From Glaciecola sp965660815 (GTDB lineage: Bacteria > Pseudomonadota > Gammaproteobacteria > Enterobacterales > Alteromonadaceae): a DNA stretch of 64,000 bases. Position numbers and translations under genes: made by a program. The notes under the pieces were generated by a model, which saw nothing but the letters and a program-made list of their open reading frames with translations, was not told the origin of the DNA and did not search any database. Shown here in pieces: positions 45,147 to 54,724 of the stretch; position 1 is the stretch's first letter, and each line of letters starts with the position of its first letter. The DNA lies in assembly GCA_965660815.1 (NCBI GenBank), contig CBFIBG010000022.1:1-64000 (forward strand). The letters run 5' to 3'.

Positions 45147-47210
45147 ATGAGCGCTTTGTATTTTCCCAAAGAAATAAGTTGGTTGGCATTTAATGAAAGA
45201 GTATTACAAGAAGCAGAGGACGCCAACACTCCGCTTGTGGAGAGAATTAGGTTTCTGGGTATATACAGTAATAATCTAGATGAGTTCTACCGGGTCCGAG
45301 TGGCAGATGTAAAACGCATGATCACCATCTCCCAAAATGAAGAACAAACCTCCCAGGCAGAAAGTCTTATCGAGTTACTAAAACAAATCCAACTTAAGGT
45401 GAAAGGACTGTCTGCAAGATTTGATAAAGCGCACAAGCAAATCACTAAAGAGTTGCGCGAATACAATATTGATATATTAAAGTACACCCAGCTCAATCAA
45501 GAACAAAAACAATGGGTTGAAGAATATTTTAGAAATAACGTTTTGTTGCACGTCGCACCTATATTGTTAGATAACAAAGTCCAGTTGATCCAGCGATTAA
45601 ACGACAACTCTGTTTATTTAGATGTTGCATTATATCGACCCGGCAAAAATACCAAGTATGCAGTGGTCGAAATACCCACAAATTCAATGAGCCGGTTCAT
45701 CGTTTTACCGCCGATAAAAGGCGTCAAAGGCAAGCAAATTATTCTGCTTGATGACGTTATAAAACTCTGTGTTCACGAGATCTTTAGAGGCTTCATTCGT
45801 TTTGAAACGGCCGAGGCCTATTCATTTAAAATCACTCGAGATGCCGAATATTCTATAAACGATGAAATTGACGAAAGTTACGTTGAAAAAATGTCCGAAA
45901 GCATGAAGCAAAGACTCATTGCTGAACCGGTTAGAATTATTCACGATTTCGGTATGCCCGATGAAATGATCACTGACTTACGCAAGCGGCTTCGTATTTC
46001 ATCAATTGATACCATTCAATCTGCTGGGCACTATCGGAATTTTAAAGATTTTATTGGCTTCCCTAATGTCGGCCGTCCGTATCTTGAGAACAAAAAATTA
46101 CCTAAAATAAAGAATAAAACCTTCAGCGAAAACGATACTGTATTTGATGCAATCAGTAAAAGGGATATATTGCTGTATTATCCATATCATGATTTTTTGC
46201 ATTTCACAGAGTTCGTTCGCCAAGCGGCGTTCGATCCATTGGTCAAACACATACGCCTCAACATATATCGCGTTGCCTCTGGTTCTAGAATTATCAGTTC
46301 TTTAGTGGATGCTGTTGATAATGGCAAGAAAGTGACTGTGGTAGTAGAACTTAGAGCCAGATTTGACGAGGAAAATAACATCGCTTGGTCTAAGCGAATG
46401 ACCGACGCCGGAATTAAAGTAATACTGGGCAACCCAAATGTGAAAATACACAGTAAACTGTGCATCGTGACCAGAGAAGAAAGAGGAAAAGTAAAACATT
46501 ATTCACATTTTGGTACAGGAAACTTTAACGAAAAAACCGCGAAAATCTATACCGATTTATCATTGTTCACATGCAACGAAGAACTTGCTCAAGAGGGAAT
46601 AGAAGTATTTGAACTCATTCAAAATCCTTATCGAAAGTATCGTTTTAATCACTTGCAAGTATCGCCTATTAATTCAAGAAGTAAGATTCAATCTCTCATT
46701 CGCCAAGAGATTCAGAGGAACACTGAAGGTAAGAACGCTAGAATTTCAATAAAAGTTAATAACTTAGTTGATCAAGAGTTAATTGATGACCTATACCGAG
46801 CGTCACAGGCAGGCGTAAAAATTCGAATGATAATAAGGGGAATGTGCGCACTTATTCCCGGTATCCCAGGATTAAGCGAAAATATAAGCATTATCAGTGT
46901 AGTGGATAGATTTCTTGAACATCCTCGGATCATGGTTTTTGAAAACGACGGTGAGCAAAAAGTATATATTTCGTCTGCTGACTGGATGACTCGTAACATG
47001 GATTATAGAATCGAAGTGGGTTGTCCAATCTTTGACCCTCAGGCTAAAAAAATGATCATTGACCTGCTTGAATTACAATTCAAAGATACTCAAAAAGCTC
47101 GGATTATTGATGCTGAACAAAGTAATCGTTATGTAGCTAGAGGCAATAGGCGAAAGCTACGTTCACAAATTGAAATCCATCAATATTTAAGTAAAAAAGA
47201 GGCCCGATAA
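45147..47210 (+). CDS. ppk1: Polyphosphate kinase 1
   Basis: Ppk1 reversibly polymerises the gamma-phosphate of ATP into polyphosphate at the inner membrane. The 687-residue product has the N-terminal domain (YFPKEISWLAFNERVL), the head domain, and two phospholipase-D-like catalytic domains; the phosphorylated histidine lies in KIHSKLCIV and the second motif in HFGTGNFNEKTAKIYTD. YISSADWMTRN follows near the C-terminus. It is immediately followed by ppx, so synthesis and breakdown of polyphosphate are encoded together, and the pst-phoU block lies just upstream. Confidence 0.97.
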   Translation: MSALYFPKEISWLAFNERVLQEAEDANTPLVERIRFLGIYSNNLDEFYRVRVADVKRMITISQNEEQTSQAESLIELLKQIQLKVKGLSARFDKAHKQITKELREYNIDILKYTQLNQEQKQWVEEYFRNNVLLHVAPILLDNKVQLIQRLNDNSVYLDVALYRPGKNTKYAVVEIPTNSMSRFIVLPPIKGVKGKQIILLDDVIKLCVHEIFRGFIRFETAEAYSFKITRDAEYSINDEIDESYVEKMSESMKQRLIAEPVRIIHDFGMPDEMITDLRKRLRISSIDTIQSAGHYRNFKDFIGFPNVGRPYLENKKLPKIKNKTFSENDTVFDAISKRDILLYYPYHDFLHFTEFVRQAAFDPLVKHIRLNIYRVASGSRIISSLVDAVDNGKKVTVVVELRARFDEENNIAWSKRMTDAGIKVILGNPNVKIHSKLCIVTREERGKVKHYSHFGTGNFNEKTAKIYTDLSLFTCNEELAQEGIEVFELIQNPYRKYRFNHLQVSPINSRSKIQSLIRQEIQRNTEGKNARISIKVNNLVDQELIDDLYRASQAGVKIRMIIRGMCALIPGIPGLSENISIISVVDRFLEHPRIMVFENDGEQKVYISSADWMTRNMDYRIEVGCPIFDPQAKKMIIDLLELQFKDTQKARIIDAEQSNRYVARGNRRKLRSQIEIHQYLSKKEAR

Positions 47211-48740
47211 TTGAGCGATATTTACCAAGTTTTTGATGAAAGCCGGTCTCGAAGTACAGAGCTTTATGCGGCGCTTGACCTAGGCTCAAATAGCTTTCAT
47301 TTGGTGGTGGCAAGAGTAGTCGCTGAAGCAGTTCAAATCGTCTCTAAAGTAAAACATAAAGTTAGACTTGCTGATGGCTTAGATGAAAATAATATGCTCT
47401 CTCAAGAGGCCATTTCACGCGGAGTAAGCGTGTTAGAAAGCATGTATGAGTCTATGCAAGGCATTGACCCTGCTGCTATACGCGTGGTCGCCACGCACAC
47501 ATTGCGAAAGGCTCAAAACGTTCGGGAGTTTTTACAACAGGCAAGGAAAGTATTTCCTTACAAAATAGAAGTGATTTCTGGAAATGAAGAAGCACGGCTT
47601 ATTTTCGTCGGCATCGGCAGTAACTCATCTTTTACTGGTGATCGTTTAATTTTTGATATTGGAGGAGGCTCAACAGAGTTCGCAGTAGGAAAAGGAACCG
47701 AGCCTAGCATTACTAAAAGTGTGCAAATGGGCTGCGTTAGTTATCAACGACGCTTTTTTCAAAACGGTGAAGTAAGCGCAGAAAAAGTCCGATCAGCGGT
47801 TACCGCCGCTAAAGTCGACCTTGAGTTAGCAGCCGGCAATATTATTAGGCATAATTGGCTAAATGTAACCGCAAGTTCAGGCACTGCTAGGGCCGTAATA
47901 ACCCTGATAAATAGTCGTCAAGGTCGAGGACTTGATGCCCATGTGAGTTATCAAGAACTGTTGGATTTATTGTCAGAATGCATAGACATAGGACATTGCG
48001 AGGCTTTTGAATTCGAGACACTGACCGAAGACAGAAGAGCCGTTTTTGTTCCAGGACTATGTATTTTAATCGCTATTTTTCAATCGCTGAAGCTTAAGAG
48101 TATGGAGTTCAGTGAATCCGCGTTACGCGAGGGTGTGTTGTATGAACTACAACCAAACCATAGCGCTCAAAGCGTGAGAGTAAGAACGGCTCAAAGCTTA
48201 GCTACTCGCTATGATATTGATACTCAATATGCACATAAAGTGTTGACTACAAGTATGCTGGTTTTTGATGAGGTCAAGAACCAATGGGACCTAAAATCAC
48301 TTAATTTACGACATTTACTTGGATGGGCAGCTTTGTTGCACGAAGTCGGATTACAAATTCATTCAAGAGGAATACAGAAACACTCAAGTTATATTCTGGC
48401 AAACAGCGACATGCCGGGGTTCAATCAAGAACAGCAATACTTAATTTCACAATTAGTTCGCTTCCATCGAAAACGAATAAAAGTAGAAGACATCCCTTCT
48501 GATATAAACATTACTAAACTTGAGTTCTGTAGATTACTTGCCATTTTACGGCTCTCTGTTTTATTAAATATAAATCGTCAGGCGTCCGCCCTGCCAAGCT
48601 TTAGGGTTCAGGCGGATGGTCACAAACTGCAACTAGGATTTGGTCAGGAATGGTTTGAATTATCGCCCCTGTTAGTGGCAGACATATCTCTTGAAAACAA
48701 TCATTTAAGTACAATAAACATAAAGCTAGAGATAATGTAA
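47211..48740 (+). CDS. ppx: Exopolyphosphatase / pppGpp phosphohydrolase
   Basis: Ppx removes terminal phosphates from polyphosphate and may also hydrolyse pppGpp. The 509-residue actin-fold protein has YAALDLGSNSFHLVVA, GNEEARLIFVG and FDIGGGSTEFAVG, then the C-terminal HD-like domain with LLHEVGLQIHSRGIQKHSSYI. The start codon appears to be TTG (47211-47213), directly adjoining the ppk1 stop, with AAAGAGG eight bases upstream; the next in-frame methionine would remove the phosphate-binding motif. A strong hairpin follows the stop. Confidence 0.95.
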   Translation: MSDIYQVFDESRSRSTELYAALDLGSNSFHLVVARVVAEAVQIVSKVKHKVRLADGLDENNMLSQEAISRGVSVLESMYESMQGIDPAAIRVVATHTLRKAQNVREFLQQARKVFPYKIEVISGNEEARLIFVGIGSNSSFTGDRLIFDIGGGSTEFAVGKGTEPSITKSVQMGCVSYQRRFFQNGEVSAEKVRSAVTAAKVDLELAAGNIIRHNWLNVTASSGTARAVITLINSRQGRGLDAHVSYQELLDLLSECIDIGHCEAFEFETLTEDRRAVFVPGLCILIAIFQSLKLKSMEFSESALREGVLYELQPNHSAQSVRVRTAQSLATRYDIDTQYAHKVLTTSMLVFDEVKNQWDLKSLNLRHLLGWAALLHEVGLQIHSRGIQKHSSYILANSDMPGFNQEQQYLISQLVRFHRKRIKVEDIPSDINITKLEFCRLLAILRLSVLLNINRQASALPSFRVQADGHKLQLGFGQEWFELSPLLVADISLENNHLSTINIKLEIM

Positions 48741-48741
48741 G

Positions 48742-48766
48742 AAAGCACAACACAGCGTTGTGCTTT
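48742..48766. terminator. Bidirectional terminator between ppx and the aldolase gene
   Basis: AAAGCACAAC (48742-48751) and GTTGTGCTTT (48757-48766) form a perfect 10-bp stem with a five-base loop, directly after the ppx stop and 30 bases past the aldolase stop on the other strand. Short T tracts are present on both sides (TTT as part of the stem; TTTCTT on the minus strand). Confidence 0.78.
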
Positions 48767-48795
48767 ACTAAAGCATTGATGGCTAATGACGGCTT

Positions 48796-49695
48796 TTAGG
48801 TCGCAGAGGCGTCATAAATTGCTTGGATAGTTTTGTCTAGTTCAGAATTAAACTCATCGTCGCTTTGTTGTGCATTGAGCCCTTGAGTAAGTGCTCTAGA
48901 AAAACTCGCAATCATGCCTTTGTTTTCTGATAATCGATTGTTCGCTTCATCGCGGCTATAGCCACCTGATAATGCCACTACTTTGAGCACTTGGGAGTGC
49001 TCAATTAATTCTGCATAAAAGTCAGCTTGTTCTGGAAGCGTCAGCTTTAACATGACAAGTTGGTCAGCATTAAGAGTGTTTAATTGAGCAAGAATTGCGT
49101 CTTTTAGTAGTGCCTCGGCTTGCGCTTTTTCTGGGCTGTTAATGTCTACTTCTGGCTCAATAATTGGAACAAGTCCCGCGGCTATAATTTGTTTACCTAT
49201 TTCAAACTGCTGCTCGACTACAGCATCAATACCCGCTTTATTCGCCATTTTGATCACCGAACGCATTTTGGTGCCGAACACATCTTGAGCATTTGCTTTT
49301 TCTAGCAAATCGTTTAAATCGGGCATTGGCTTCATAATTTGAGCACCGTTCTCTTCATCGGCTAAACCCTTGTCTACCTTAAGAAAAGGCACTACGCTTT
49401 TGTCTTCCCACAAGTAACGTGCAGAAGACTTACCTTCAATATCCCTATCTAACGTATTTTCAAACAAAATAGCGCCCAATACTCTTTCACCATCAAAAGA
49501 TGGACTGGTGATAATTCGAGTGCGCATGGCGTGGACGCAGGCGAACATTTCTTCATCACTTGAGTATTGGCTCTCGTCAACACCGTACAATTTAAGTGCT
49601 TTTGGCGTGCTGCCGCCGCTTTGATCCAAGGCGGCGATAAAGCCCACTTCATTTTTTACTTTTACTAACATACTTTGTTGCGCAGGCGTTGTCAT
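48796..49695 (-). CDS. fda: Fructose-bisphosphate aldolase, class I
   Basis: The 299-residue product cleaves fructose 1,6-bisphosphate by Schiff-base chemistry. It closely resembles the Staphylococcus-type class I aldolase: GFIAALDQSGGSTPKALK, ILFENTLDRDIEGK, VPFLKVDKGLADE, VPIIEPEVDIN and the Schiff-base lysine K217 in QLVMLKLTLP. ALSGGYSRDEANN and IASFSRALTQGL complete the C-terminus. In E. coli and many relatives the gene after pgk is the unrelated zinc class II fbaA, so this is a non-orthologous occupant of the position. AGGAG lies seven bases before the ATG. It is the last gene of the tkt-epd-pgk direction. Confidence 0.95.
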   Translation of the reverse strand: MTTPAQQSMLVKVKNEVGFIAALDQSGGSTPKALKLYGVDESQYSSDEEMFACVHAMRTRIITSPSFDGERVLGAILFENTLDRDIEGKSSARYLWEDKSVVPFLKVDKGLADEENGAQIMKPMPDLNDLLEKANAQDVFGTKMRSVIKMANKAGIDAVVEQQFEIGKQIIAAGLVPIIEPEVDINSPEKAQAEALLKDAILAQLNTLNADQLVMLKLTLPEQADFYAELIEHSQVLKVVALSGGYSRDEANNRLSENKGMIASFSRALTQGLNAQQSDDEFNSELDKTIQAIYDASAT

Positions 49696-49731
49696 ACTTG
49701 ACTCCTTTTATCTAAAAACCATGCTAGAACT

Positions 49732-49762
49732 TAGACTTACCAAGCTAAAGTGTGCAAGTCTA
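49732..49762 (-). repeat. Hairpin between pgk and the aldolase gene
   Basis: TAGACTT (49732-49738) and AAGTCTA (49756-49762) are perfect reverse complements around 17 bases, located in the 86-base spacer. It may attenuate or process the pgk-aldolase transcript; no T run follows on the minus strand. Confidence 0.35.
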
Positions 49763-49781
49763 GATTCAATCAATATCAAAA

Positions 49782-50957
49782 CTAATTTTCTCTGTCCAAA
49801 ATCGCTACAGCAGGAAGTGTTTTACCTTCTAAGAACTCTAAGAATGCCCCGCCACCTGTTGAGATATATGAAACTTTATCCGCTATGCCATATTTGTCCA
49901 CGGCAGCAAGAGTATCGCCTCCACCGGCGATGGAAAATGCTTTACTCTCAGCGATTGCATTTGCGATTATTTTAGTGCCTTCGCCAAATTGATCAAACTC
50001 AAATACGCCCACTGGCCCATTCCAAATTATCGTGCCCGCATCTTTGAGTATAGCGGCAAGATGTCCAGCAGACTCTGGGCCTATATCAAATATCATGTCA
50101 TCTAGCGCTACGCTATCAACACTTTTAATCGTCGCCTGAGCGTCTGCAGCAAATTCTTTACCCACGACTACATCTGTGGGGATAGGGATAGAACCGCCGT
50201 TATCTGTCGCATTTTTGATTAATCGTTTAGCTTCGTCAATCAAATCAACTTCTACCAATGATTTTCCAACGCCATGGTCTTGTGCAGCAATAAAGGTGTT
50301 AGCAATGCCTCCGCCGACAATAAGCTGATCGACCTTTTCAGATAAACTTGCCAATACGGTTAGTTTAGTGCTGACTTTTGAGCCACCAACGATTGCTACC
50401 ATAGGTCTTGCAGGGTTATCTAGAGCTTTAGCAAGTGCTTTTAGTTCGCCATCTAAAAGAGGGCCCGCACAGGCCTGTTTCGCATACTTGGCGACACTGT
50501 GTGTGCTTGCCTGAGCTCTATGTGCGGTACCAAAAGCGTCCATTACAAAAATATCGCAAAGGGCAGCATACTGCTTGCCTAATTCATCTTCATTAGCTTT
50601 TTCACCAACATTGAAACGCACGTTTTCTAATAAAGCAACTTGTCCTGGCTCAACACAGAGTTCTTGGCCTAAGTAATCTTTTATCAAAGGAACTTCTTGT
50701 CCTAATTTATCGGATAAGTATTGTGCAACCACTTCCAACGAGTTTTCATCGTCAAGCTTACCCTCAGTAGGTCGTCCTAAATGTGACATTAATATAACTG
50801 CAGCATTAGCACTTAGTGCTTGTTGGATGGTAGGTAATGAAGCTTGAAGACGAGCATCGGAGCTGATTTTCCCCTCGTTTATTGGAACGTTGAGATCTTG
50901 GCGAATTAGCAAGGTTTTACCATTTAAGTCCAATTCGCTCATTGCGCGAATAGCCAT
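49782..50957 (-). CDS. pgk: Phosphoglycerate kinase
   Basis: Pgk transfers phosphate from 1,3-bisphosphoglycerate to ADP in glycolysis. The 391-residue product has the signature LIRQDLNVPIN at the N-terminus, MSHLGRPTEG, FGTAHRAQAST and the C-terminal nucleotide-binding parts WNGPVGVFEF and STGGGAFLEFLEG. AAGGAAG precedes the ATG. It is separated from epd by 105 bases on the same strand. Confidence 0.98.
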   Translation of the reverse strand: MAIRAMSELDLNGKTLLIRQDLNVPINEGKISSDARLQASLPTIQQALSANAAVILMSHLGRPTEGKLDDENSLEVVAQYLSDKLGQEVPLIKDYLGQELCVEPGQVALLENVRFNVGEKANEDELGKQYAALCDIFVMDAFGTAHRAQASTHSVAKYAKQACAGPLLDGELKALAKALDNPARPMVAIVGGSKVSTKLTVLASLSEKVDQLIVGGGIANTFIAAQDHGVGKSLVEVDLIDEAKRLIKNATDNGGSIPIPTDVVVGKEFAADAQATIKSVDSVALDDMIFDIGPESAGHLAAILKDAGTIIWNGPVGVFEFDQFGEGTKIIANAIAESKAFSIAGGGDTLAAVDKYGIADKVSYISTGGGAFLEFLEGKTLPAVAILDREN

Positions 50958-51062
50958 GTTATCTTCCTTTTAATGTTAACTATGATATTAAAAAATAAGG
51001 TTTATTTCAGTATTGCTTATATTACTTCTATAGACTTAGTTGGATCGTACATAGATAGCAAC

Positions 51063-52079
51063 TTATGGGTAACCCACTTTGTGCATAACAAGCGTTGTAT
51101 CCAGCATTCTATTTGCAAAGCCCCACTCGTTATCGCACCAAACCAAGGTTTTTACCAACGTTTTATGGCTGACTCGAGTTTGAGTTCCATCAACAATACA
51201 TGAATGAGGATTATGGTTAAAGTCAATTGATACTAAAGGCTCCTCTGTATAATCGATTATATTTTTTTGAGTGCGATGCCGAGCTTTTCGTAGGGCTTGA
51301 TTGACTGTCGCTGTGTTTACTTCTTGCAATAGAGTAACGCTTAAATCCATGGCAGTCACATTAATCGTTGGGACCCTAACCGCTATTGCTTCAAACTTCC
51401 CAGCAAATTTTGGCAAAATTCTCTCAATGCCAGCGGCTAGCTTAGTATCAACGGGAATAATAGATTGGCTCGCCGCTCGGCTGAGTCGTAAATCTGAATG
51501 ATATGCATCAATCACTTGCTGATCATTCATTGAGGCATGGATGGTAGTAATGGTGCCACTATCAACACCAAACGCTGTATCCAGAGCCTCAATAACAGGC
51601 ACAATGCAATTGGTTGTGCACGAACCATTAGATACGATTATATCCGTTTTTTGCAAAGTGTTGTGATTGACGCCATAGATAATAGTGGCGTCAACGGTAT
51701 GCTCAGCCGGTTGAGAAAACAGGACTTTCTTAGCTCCGTTTTGCAAATGAACTTCGGCTTGTTCTTTTGATGTAAAGGTGCCTGAGCACTCTAACACCAC
51801 ATCGACTTCGTAAGGGCGCCAATCGATATCTGCAATATTATTCTCGTGTATTAATGGTATTTGATCGTTTCCGATTATGAGTTGATGTGCTTTTCCACTT
51901 ATCGGTTGATTGAATATACCATGAGCGGTATCGTATTTAAGTAAGTGGGCAATAGCATTGGGCTCGGCAATTTCGTTAATAGCCACGATAGTAATTTGCT
52001 CATTGTGGTAGTTTTCGTAAAGGGCCCTTACTATGCTTCGCCCTATTCTACCAAACCCGTTAATGGCAATTCTAACCAA
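51063..52079 (-). CDS. epd: D-erythrose-4-phosphate dehydrogenase
   Basis: Epd oxidises erythrose 4-phosphate to 4-phosphoerythronate, the first step of pyridoxal phosphate synthesis. The 338-residue GAPDH-fold protein has INGFGRIGRS, the active-site C154 in NGSCTTNCIV and the catalytic histidine in TTIHASMNDQQ. HASMNDQQVIDAYH and VSIDFNHNPHS follow the Epd version rather than glycolytic GapA, and the epd-pgk order supports it. The start appears to be TTG (52077-52079): an in-frame TAA lies only two codons upstream and no ATG is available. Weak ribosome site. Confidence 0.93.
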   Translation of the reverse strand: MVRIAINGFGRIGRSIVRALYENYHNEQITIVAINEIAEPNAIAHLLKYDTAHGIFNQPISGKAHQLIIGNDQIPLIHENNIADIDWRPYEVDVVLECSGTFTSKEQAEVHLQNGAKKVLFSQPAEHTVDATIIYGVNHNTLQKTDIIVSNGSCTTNCIVPVIEALDTAFGVDSGTITTIHASMNDQQVIDAYHSDLRLSRAASQSIIPVDTKLAAGIERILPKFAGKFEAIAVRVPTINVTAMDLSVTLLQEVNTATVNQALRKARHRTQKNIIDYTEEPLVSIDFNHNPHSCIVDGTQTRVSHKTLVKTLVWCDNEWGFANRMLDTTLVMHKVGYP

Positions 52080-52175
52080 TGTATTTTATTTCCAATAAAA
52101 ATGTAAAACTCTAAAAGTAAGTTGAATGCGTTTTATATATCTAATATTCAGCATTACATTTCTTATTTTGAATGC

Positions 52176-52203
52176 AGGTGCTTGCCACATTTAGCAAGCA
52201 CCT
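52176..52203 (-). terminator. Hairpin after tkt
   Basis: AGGTGCTTGC (52176-52185) and GCAAGCACCT (52194-52203) form a perfect 10-bp, GC-richer stem with an eight-base loop, seven bases past the tkt stop. No T tract follows on the minus strand, so it may stop transcription only partly or protect the 3' end, and epd could still be read from tkt. Confidence 0.6.
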
Positions 52204-52209
52204 AAACCA

Positions 52210-54201
52210 TCAAAGTTGAGAAGCTTTCTCTAAAATAGCGCTTTCGGTAATATTGAAGTGCTTGAATAGTTCTCCTGCTGGAGCGGATTCTCCAAATGTG
52301 TCCATTCCAATAACTGCACCGTGTAATCCAACATACTTATACCAAGTATCTTTCGCAAGTGCTTCAACGGCTATTCGTTTGGTGATATTCGAAGGTAACA
52401 CCGATTCTTTGTATTCTTTCGACTGACGTTCAAACACTTCCATGCACGGCATAGACACAAGTCTGGTGGCAGTCCCTTGTGAGTTAAGCGTTTTCGCTGC
52501 TTGGGTCGCCAAATGCACTTCGGAACCAGTCGCAATAATAATTAGTTCTGGTTCGCTTGGAGCATCTAATAAAACATAAGCACCGCGTTCTACGTCTTGT
52601 AACTGCTGTGCATTACGCTCTTGTTGTGGTAAACCCTGGCGGGTAAATATTAACGCGGTGGGACCTTGATTGCGCTCAATCGCGGCTTTCCAAGCGATCG
52701 CTGATTCGACTTGGTCACAAGGACGCCAGTTATCCATATTGGGGGTCGCCCGTAGTGCAACTAATTGCTCTACGGGTTGATGCGTTGGTCCATCCTCGCC
52801 TAATCCAATAGAATCATGAGTATATACGAATATAGCAGGCAGCTTCATTAGTGCAGCCATGCGTACGGCATTTCTAGCATATTCCATAAACATCAGGAAA
52901 GTCGCACCATATGGTTTAAATCCACCATATAAAGCAAGACCATTCATTATTGCAGACATCGCAAACTCGCGTACTCCATAATAGATATAGTTTCCGCTGG
53001 CGTCCTGTCTAGATATACCTTTACTGGTATTGTGAATAGTCAAATTTGAGCCTGCTAAATCGGCTGAACCACCCAACAATTCTGGCAATATGGGCGCATA
53101 GGCATTAAGCGCGTTTTGTGAAGCTTTTCTGGTAGCTGGGCCGTCTGGATTTTGCTGCAAAGCCTGTATATATTTAGTACATGTCTTATTCCAAAGTTCA
53201 GGTAGCTCACCTTTTTTACGACGGATGAATTCTGCAGCTAATGCAGGATGAGCTTGTTGATACTCATTAAATAACGCCTGCCATTTTTGCTCCGCATTTT
53301 CACCTTTGGATTTCGCATTCCACGCATCATAAACGTCTGCTGGAATTTCAAATGGCTTATGCGACCAGCCTAGGCTCTCCCTGGTCAACACTATCTCCTC
53401 GTCGCCAAGTGGCGCGCCATGACAGTCTTCCTTTCCTTGTTTATTTGGCGAACCATAACCGATTGTTGTTTTACAACAAATAAGCGTTGGTTTATTCGTT
53501 TCATTTTTTGCTTTTGATATCGCTTCTGATATTTCGTTTGGCTCGTGTCCGTCCACATCTGAAATCACGTGCCAACCATATGCTTCAAAGCGTTTTGGCG
53601 TATCGTCGCTAAACCACCCTTCTACTTCACCGTCGATTGAAATACCATTGTCATCCCAAAATGCAATTAATTTCCCTAGACCTAAGGTGCCAGCTAATGA
53701 ACAAGCCTCGTGAGAGATCCCCTCCATTAGACAGCCGTCGCCTAGGAACACATAAGTGTGATGGTCGACAATATTAAAGTTTTCCTGATTGTACTGAGCT
53801 GCAAGCACTTTTTCAGCAATAGCCATACCAACTGCATTAGTGATGCCTTGACCCAATGGACCAGTAGTGGTTTCAACGCCTGGTGCATATCCGTATTCAG
53901 GATGACCGGGTGTTTTAGAATGAAGTTGTCGAAAGTTCTTTAGTTCTTCTATTGGCAATTCATAGCCTGTTAAATGCAGCAACGAGTAAAGCAACATCGA
54001 GCCATGCCCATTCGATAATACGAAGCGGTCTCGATTTGCCCATTGCGGATTATTTGGGTTATGTGATAAATAATCACACCATAAGACCTGAGCAATATCC
54101 GCCATACCCATTGGCGCACCAGGGTGTCCAGATTTAGCTTTTTGTACCGCATCCATGCTTAAAGCACGAATTGCATTGGCTAGGTGACGGCGAGATGGCA
54201 T
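52210..54201 (-). CDS. tkt: Transketolase
   Basis: Transketolase moves two-carbon units between sugar phosphates in the pentose phosphate pathway with thiamine diphosphate. The 663-residue product has the N-terminal SGHPGAPMGMADIA, the ThDP motif GDGCLMEG, FVLSNGHGSMLLYS, and in the central domain EFAMSAIMNGLALYGG and THDSIGLGEDGPTHQPVEQ. AAGGAG precedes the ATG. It heads the run tkt-epd-pgk-aldolase, which links erythrose 4-phosphate production to its use by Epd. Confidence 0.97.
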   Translation of the reverse strand: MPSRRHLANAIRALSMDAVQKAKSGHPGAPMGMADIAQVLWCDYLSHNPNNPQWANRDRFVLSNGHGSMLLYSLLHLTGYELPIEELKNFRQLHSKTPGHPEYGYAPGVETTTGPLGQGITNAVGMAIAEKVLAAQYNQENFNIVDHHTYVFLGDGCLMEGISHEACSLAGTLGLGKLIAFWDDNGISIDGEVEGWFSDDTPKRFEAYGWHVISDVDGHEPNEISEAISKAKNETNKPTLICCKTTIGYGSPNKQGKEDCHGAPLGDEEIVLTRESLGWSHKPFEIPADVYDAWNAKSKGENAEQKWQALFNEYQQAHPALAAEFIRRKKGELPELWNKTCTKYIQALQQNPDGPATRKASQNALNAYAPILPELLGGSADLAGSNLTIHNTSKGISRQDASGNYIYYGVREFAMSAIMNGLALYGGFKPYGATFLMFMEYARNAVRMAALMKLPAIFVYTHDSIGLGEDGPTHQPVEQLVALRATPNMDNWRPCDQVESAIAWKAAIERNQGPTALIFTRQGLPQQERNAQQLQDVERGAYVLLDAPSEPELIIIATGSEVHLATQAAKTLNSQGTATRLVSMPCMEVFERQSKEYKESVLPSNITKRIAVEALAKDTWYKYVGLHGAVIGMDTFGESAPAGELFKHFNITESAILEKASQL

Positions 54202-54592
54202 AACAGCTCCTTGGAAACATATAACGATAGAAAAGCGAACGTAATGATGACAATCTTAGTTAGTTGCTAGGAATTTAACCGCACCAACGGACGCATATTT
54301 TTAGGGCGTGTATTGTGTCCTACCTGTTTACGATGTTCAATAATTAAATAATCATTTTAGCGAAACTGATATAATGCTTTTGGTGAAAAATGCTGTTTCC
54401 TGTCAAAATAGTGGTTGATAGACTTTTGAACGTCATTTCAAGATGGCACCTCTTTTGATGATGATACCTGAGTCATCATGCATGCTAAAAAATGGGTAAA
54501 TTTAATCATCATTTGAATAGTAAGAGAGTGAAGATGAAATTCAAATAAAACCACATCTAAAGAATTTCCGTACATATGGGCTAATAGGGTTT

Positions 54593-54616
54593 AGCCTTTT
54601 AGACGTCTAGAAGTAA
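54593..54616 (+). promoter_or_regulatory. MetJ operator (met boxes) of metK
   Basis: AGACGTCT at 54601-54608 is an exact copy of the MetJ consensus octamer. The octamers directly before (54593-54600) and after (54609-54616) match the consensus at five of eight positions each, giving the tandem array MetJ needs. The array sits immediately upstream of the metK -35, where MetJ with S-adenosylmethionine would repress; metK makes that corepressor. Confidence 0.8.
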
Positions 54617-54619
54617 AGA

Positions 54620-54648
54620 TTGGTAAATCAGCAAATCCTAGTTATAAT
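54620..54648 (+). promoter_or_regulatory. Promoter of metK
   Basis: TTGGTA (54620-54625) and a perfect TATAAT (54643-54648) are 17 bases apart. Initiation near 54655 leaves a leader of about 70 bases before the metK ATG. Confidence 0.75.
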
Positions 54649-54724
54649 TATGGTTGATAGCAATCATAGCTTAATTTTGAATTAAAAGTGGCGCAAAGCG
54701 CTTCACCGTTTATTAGGACATTTT

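Larger units (their letters stand above)
54202..54724. other. 523-base divergent region between tkt and metK
   Basis: The region lies between divergent genes and must hold both promoters. The metK side carries a MetJ operator and a good promoter (listed separately). On the tkt side I cannot pick a convincing -35/-10 pair. A seven-bp hairpin, ATGATGA/TCATCAT (54458-54464 and 54473-54479), lies near the middle. No ORF or RNA gene is seen. Confidence 0.5.
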
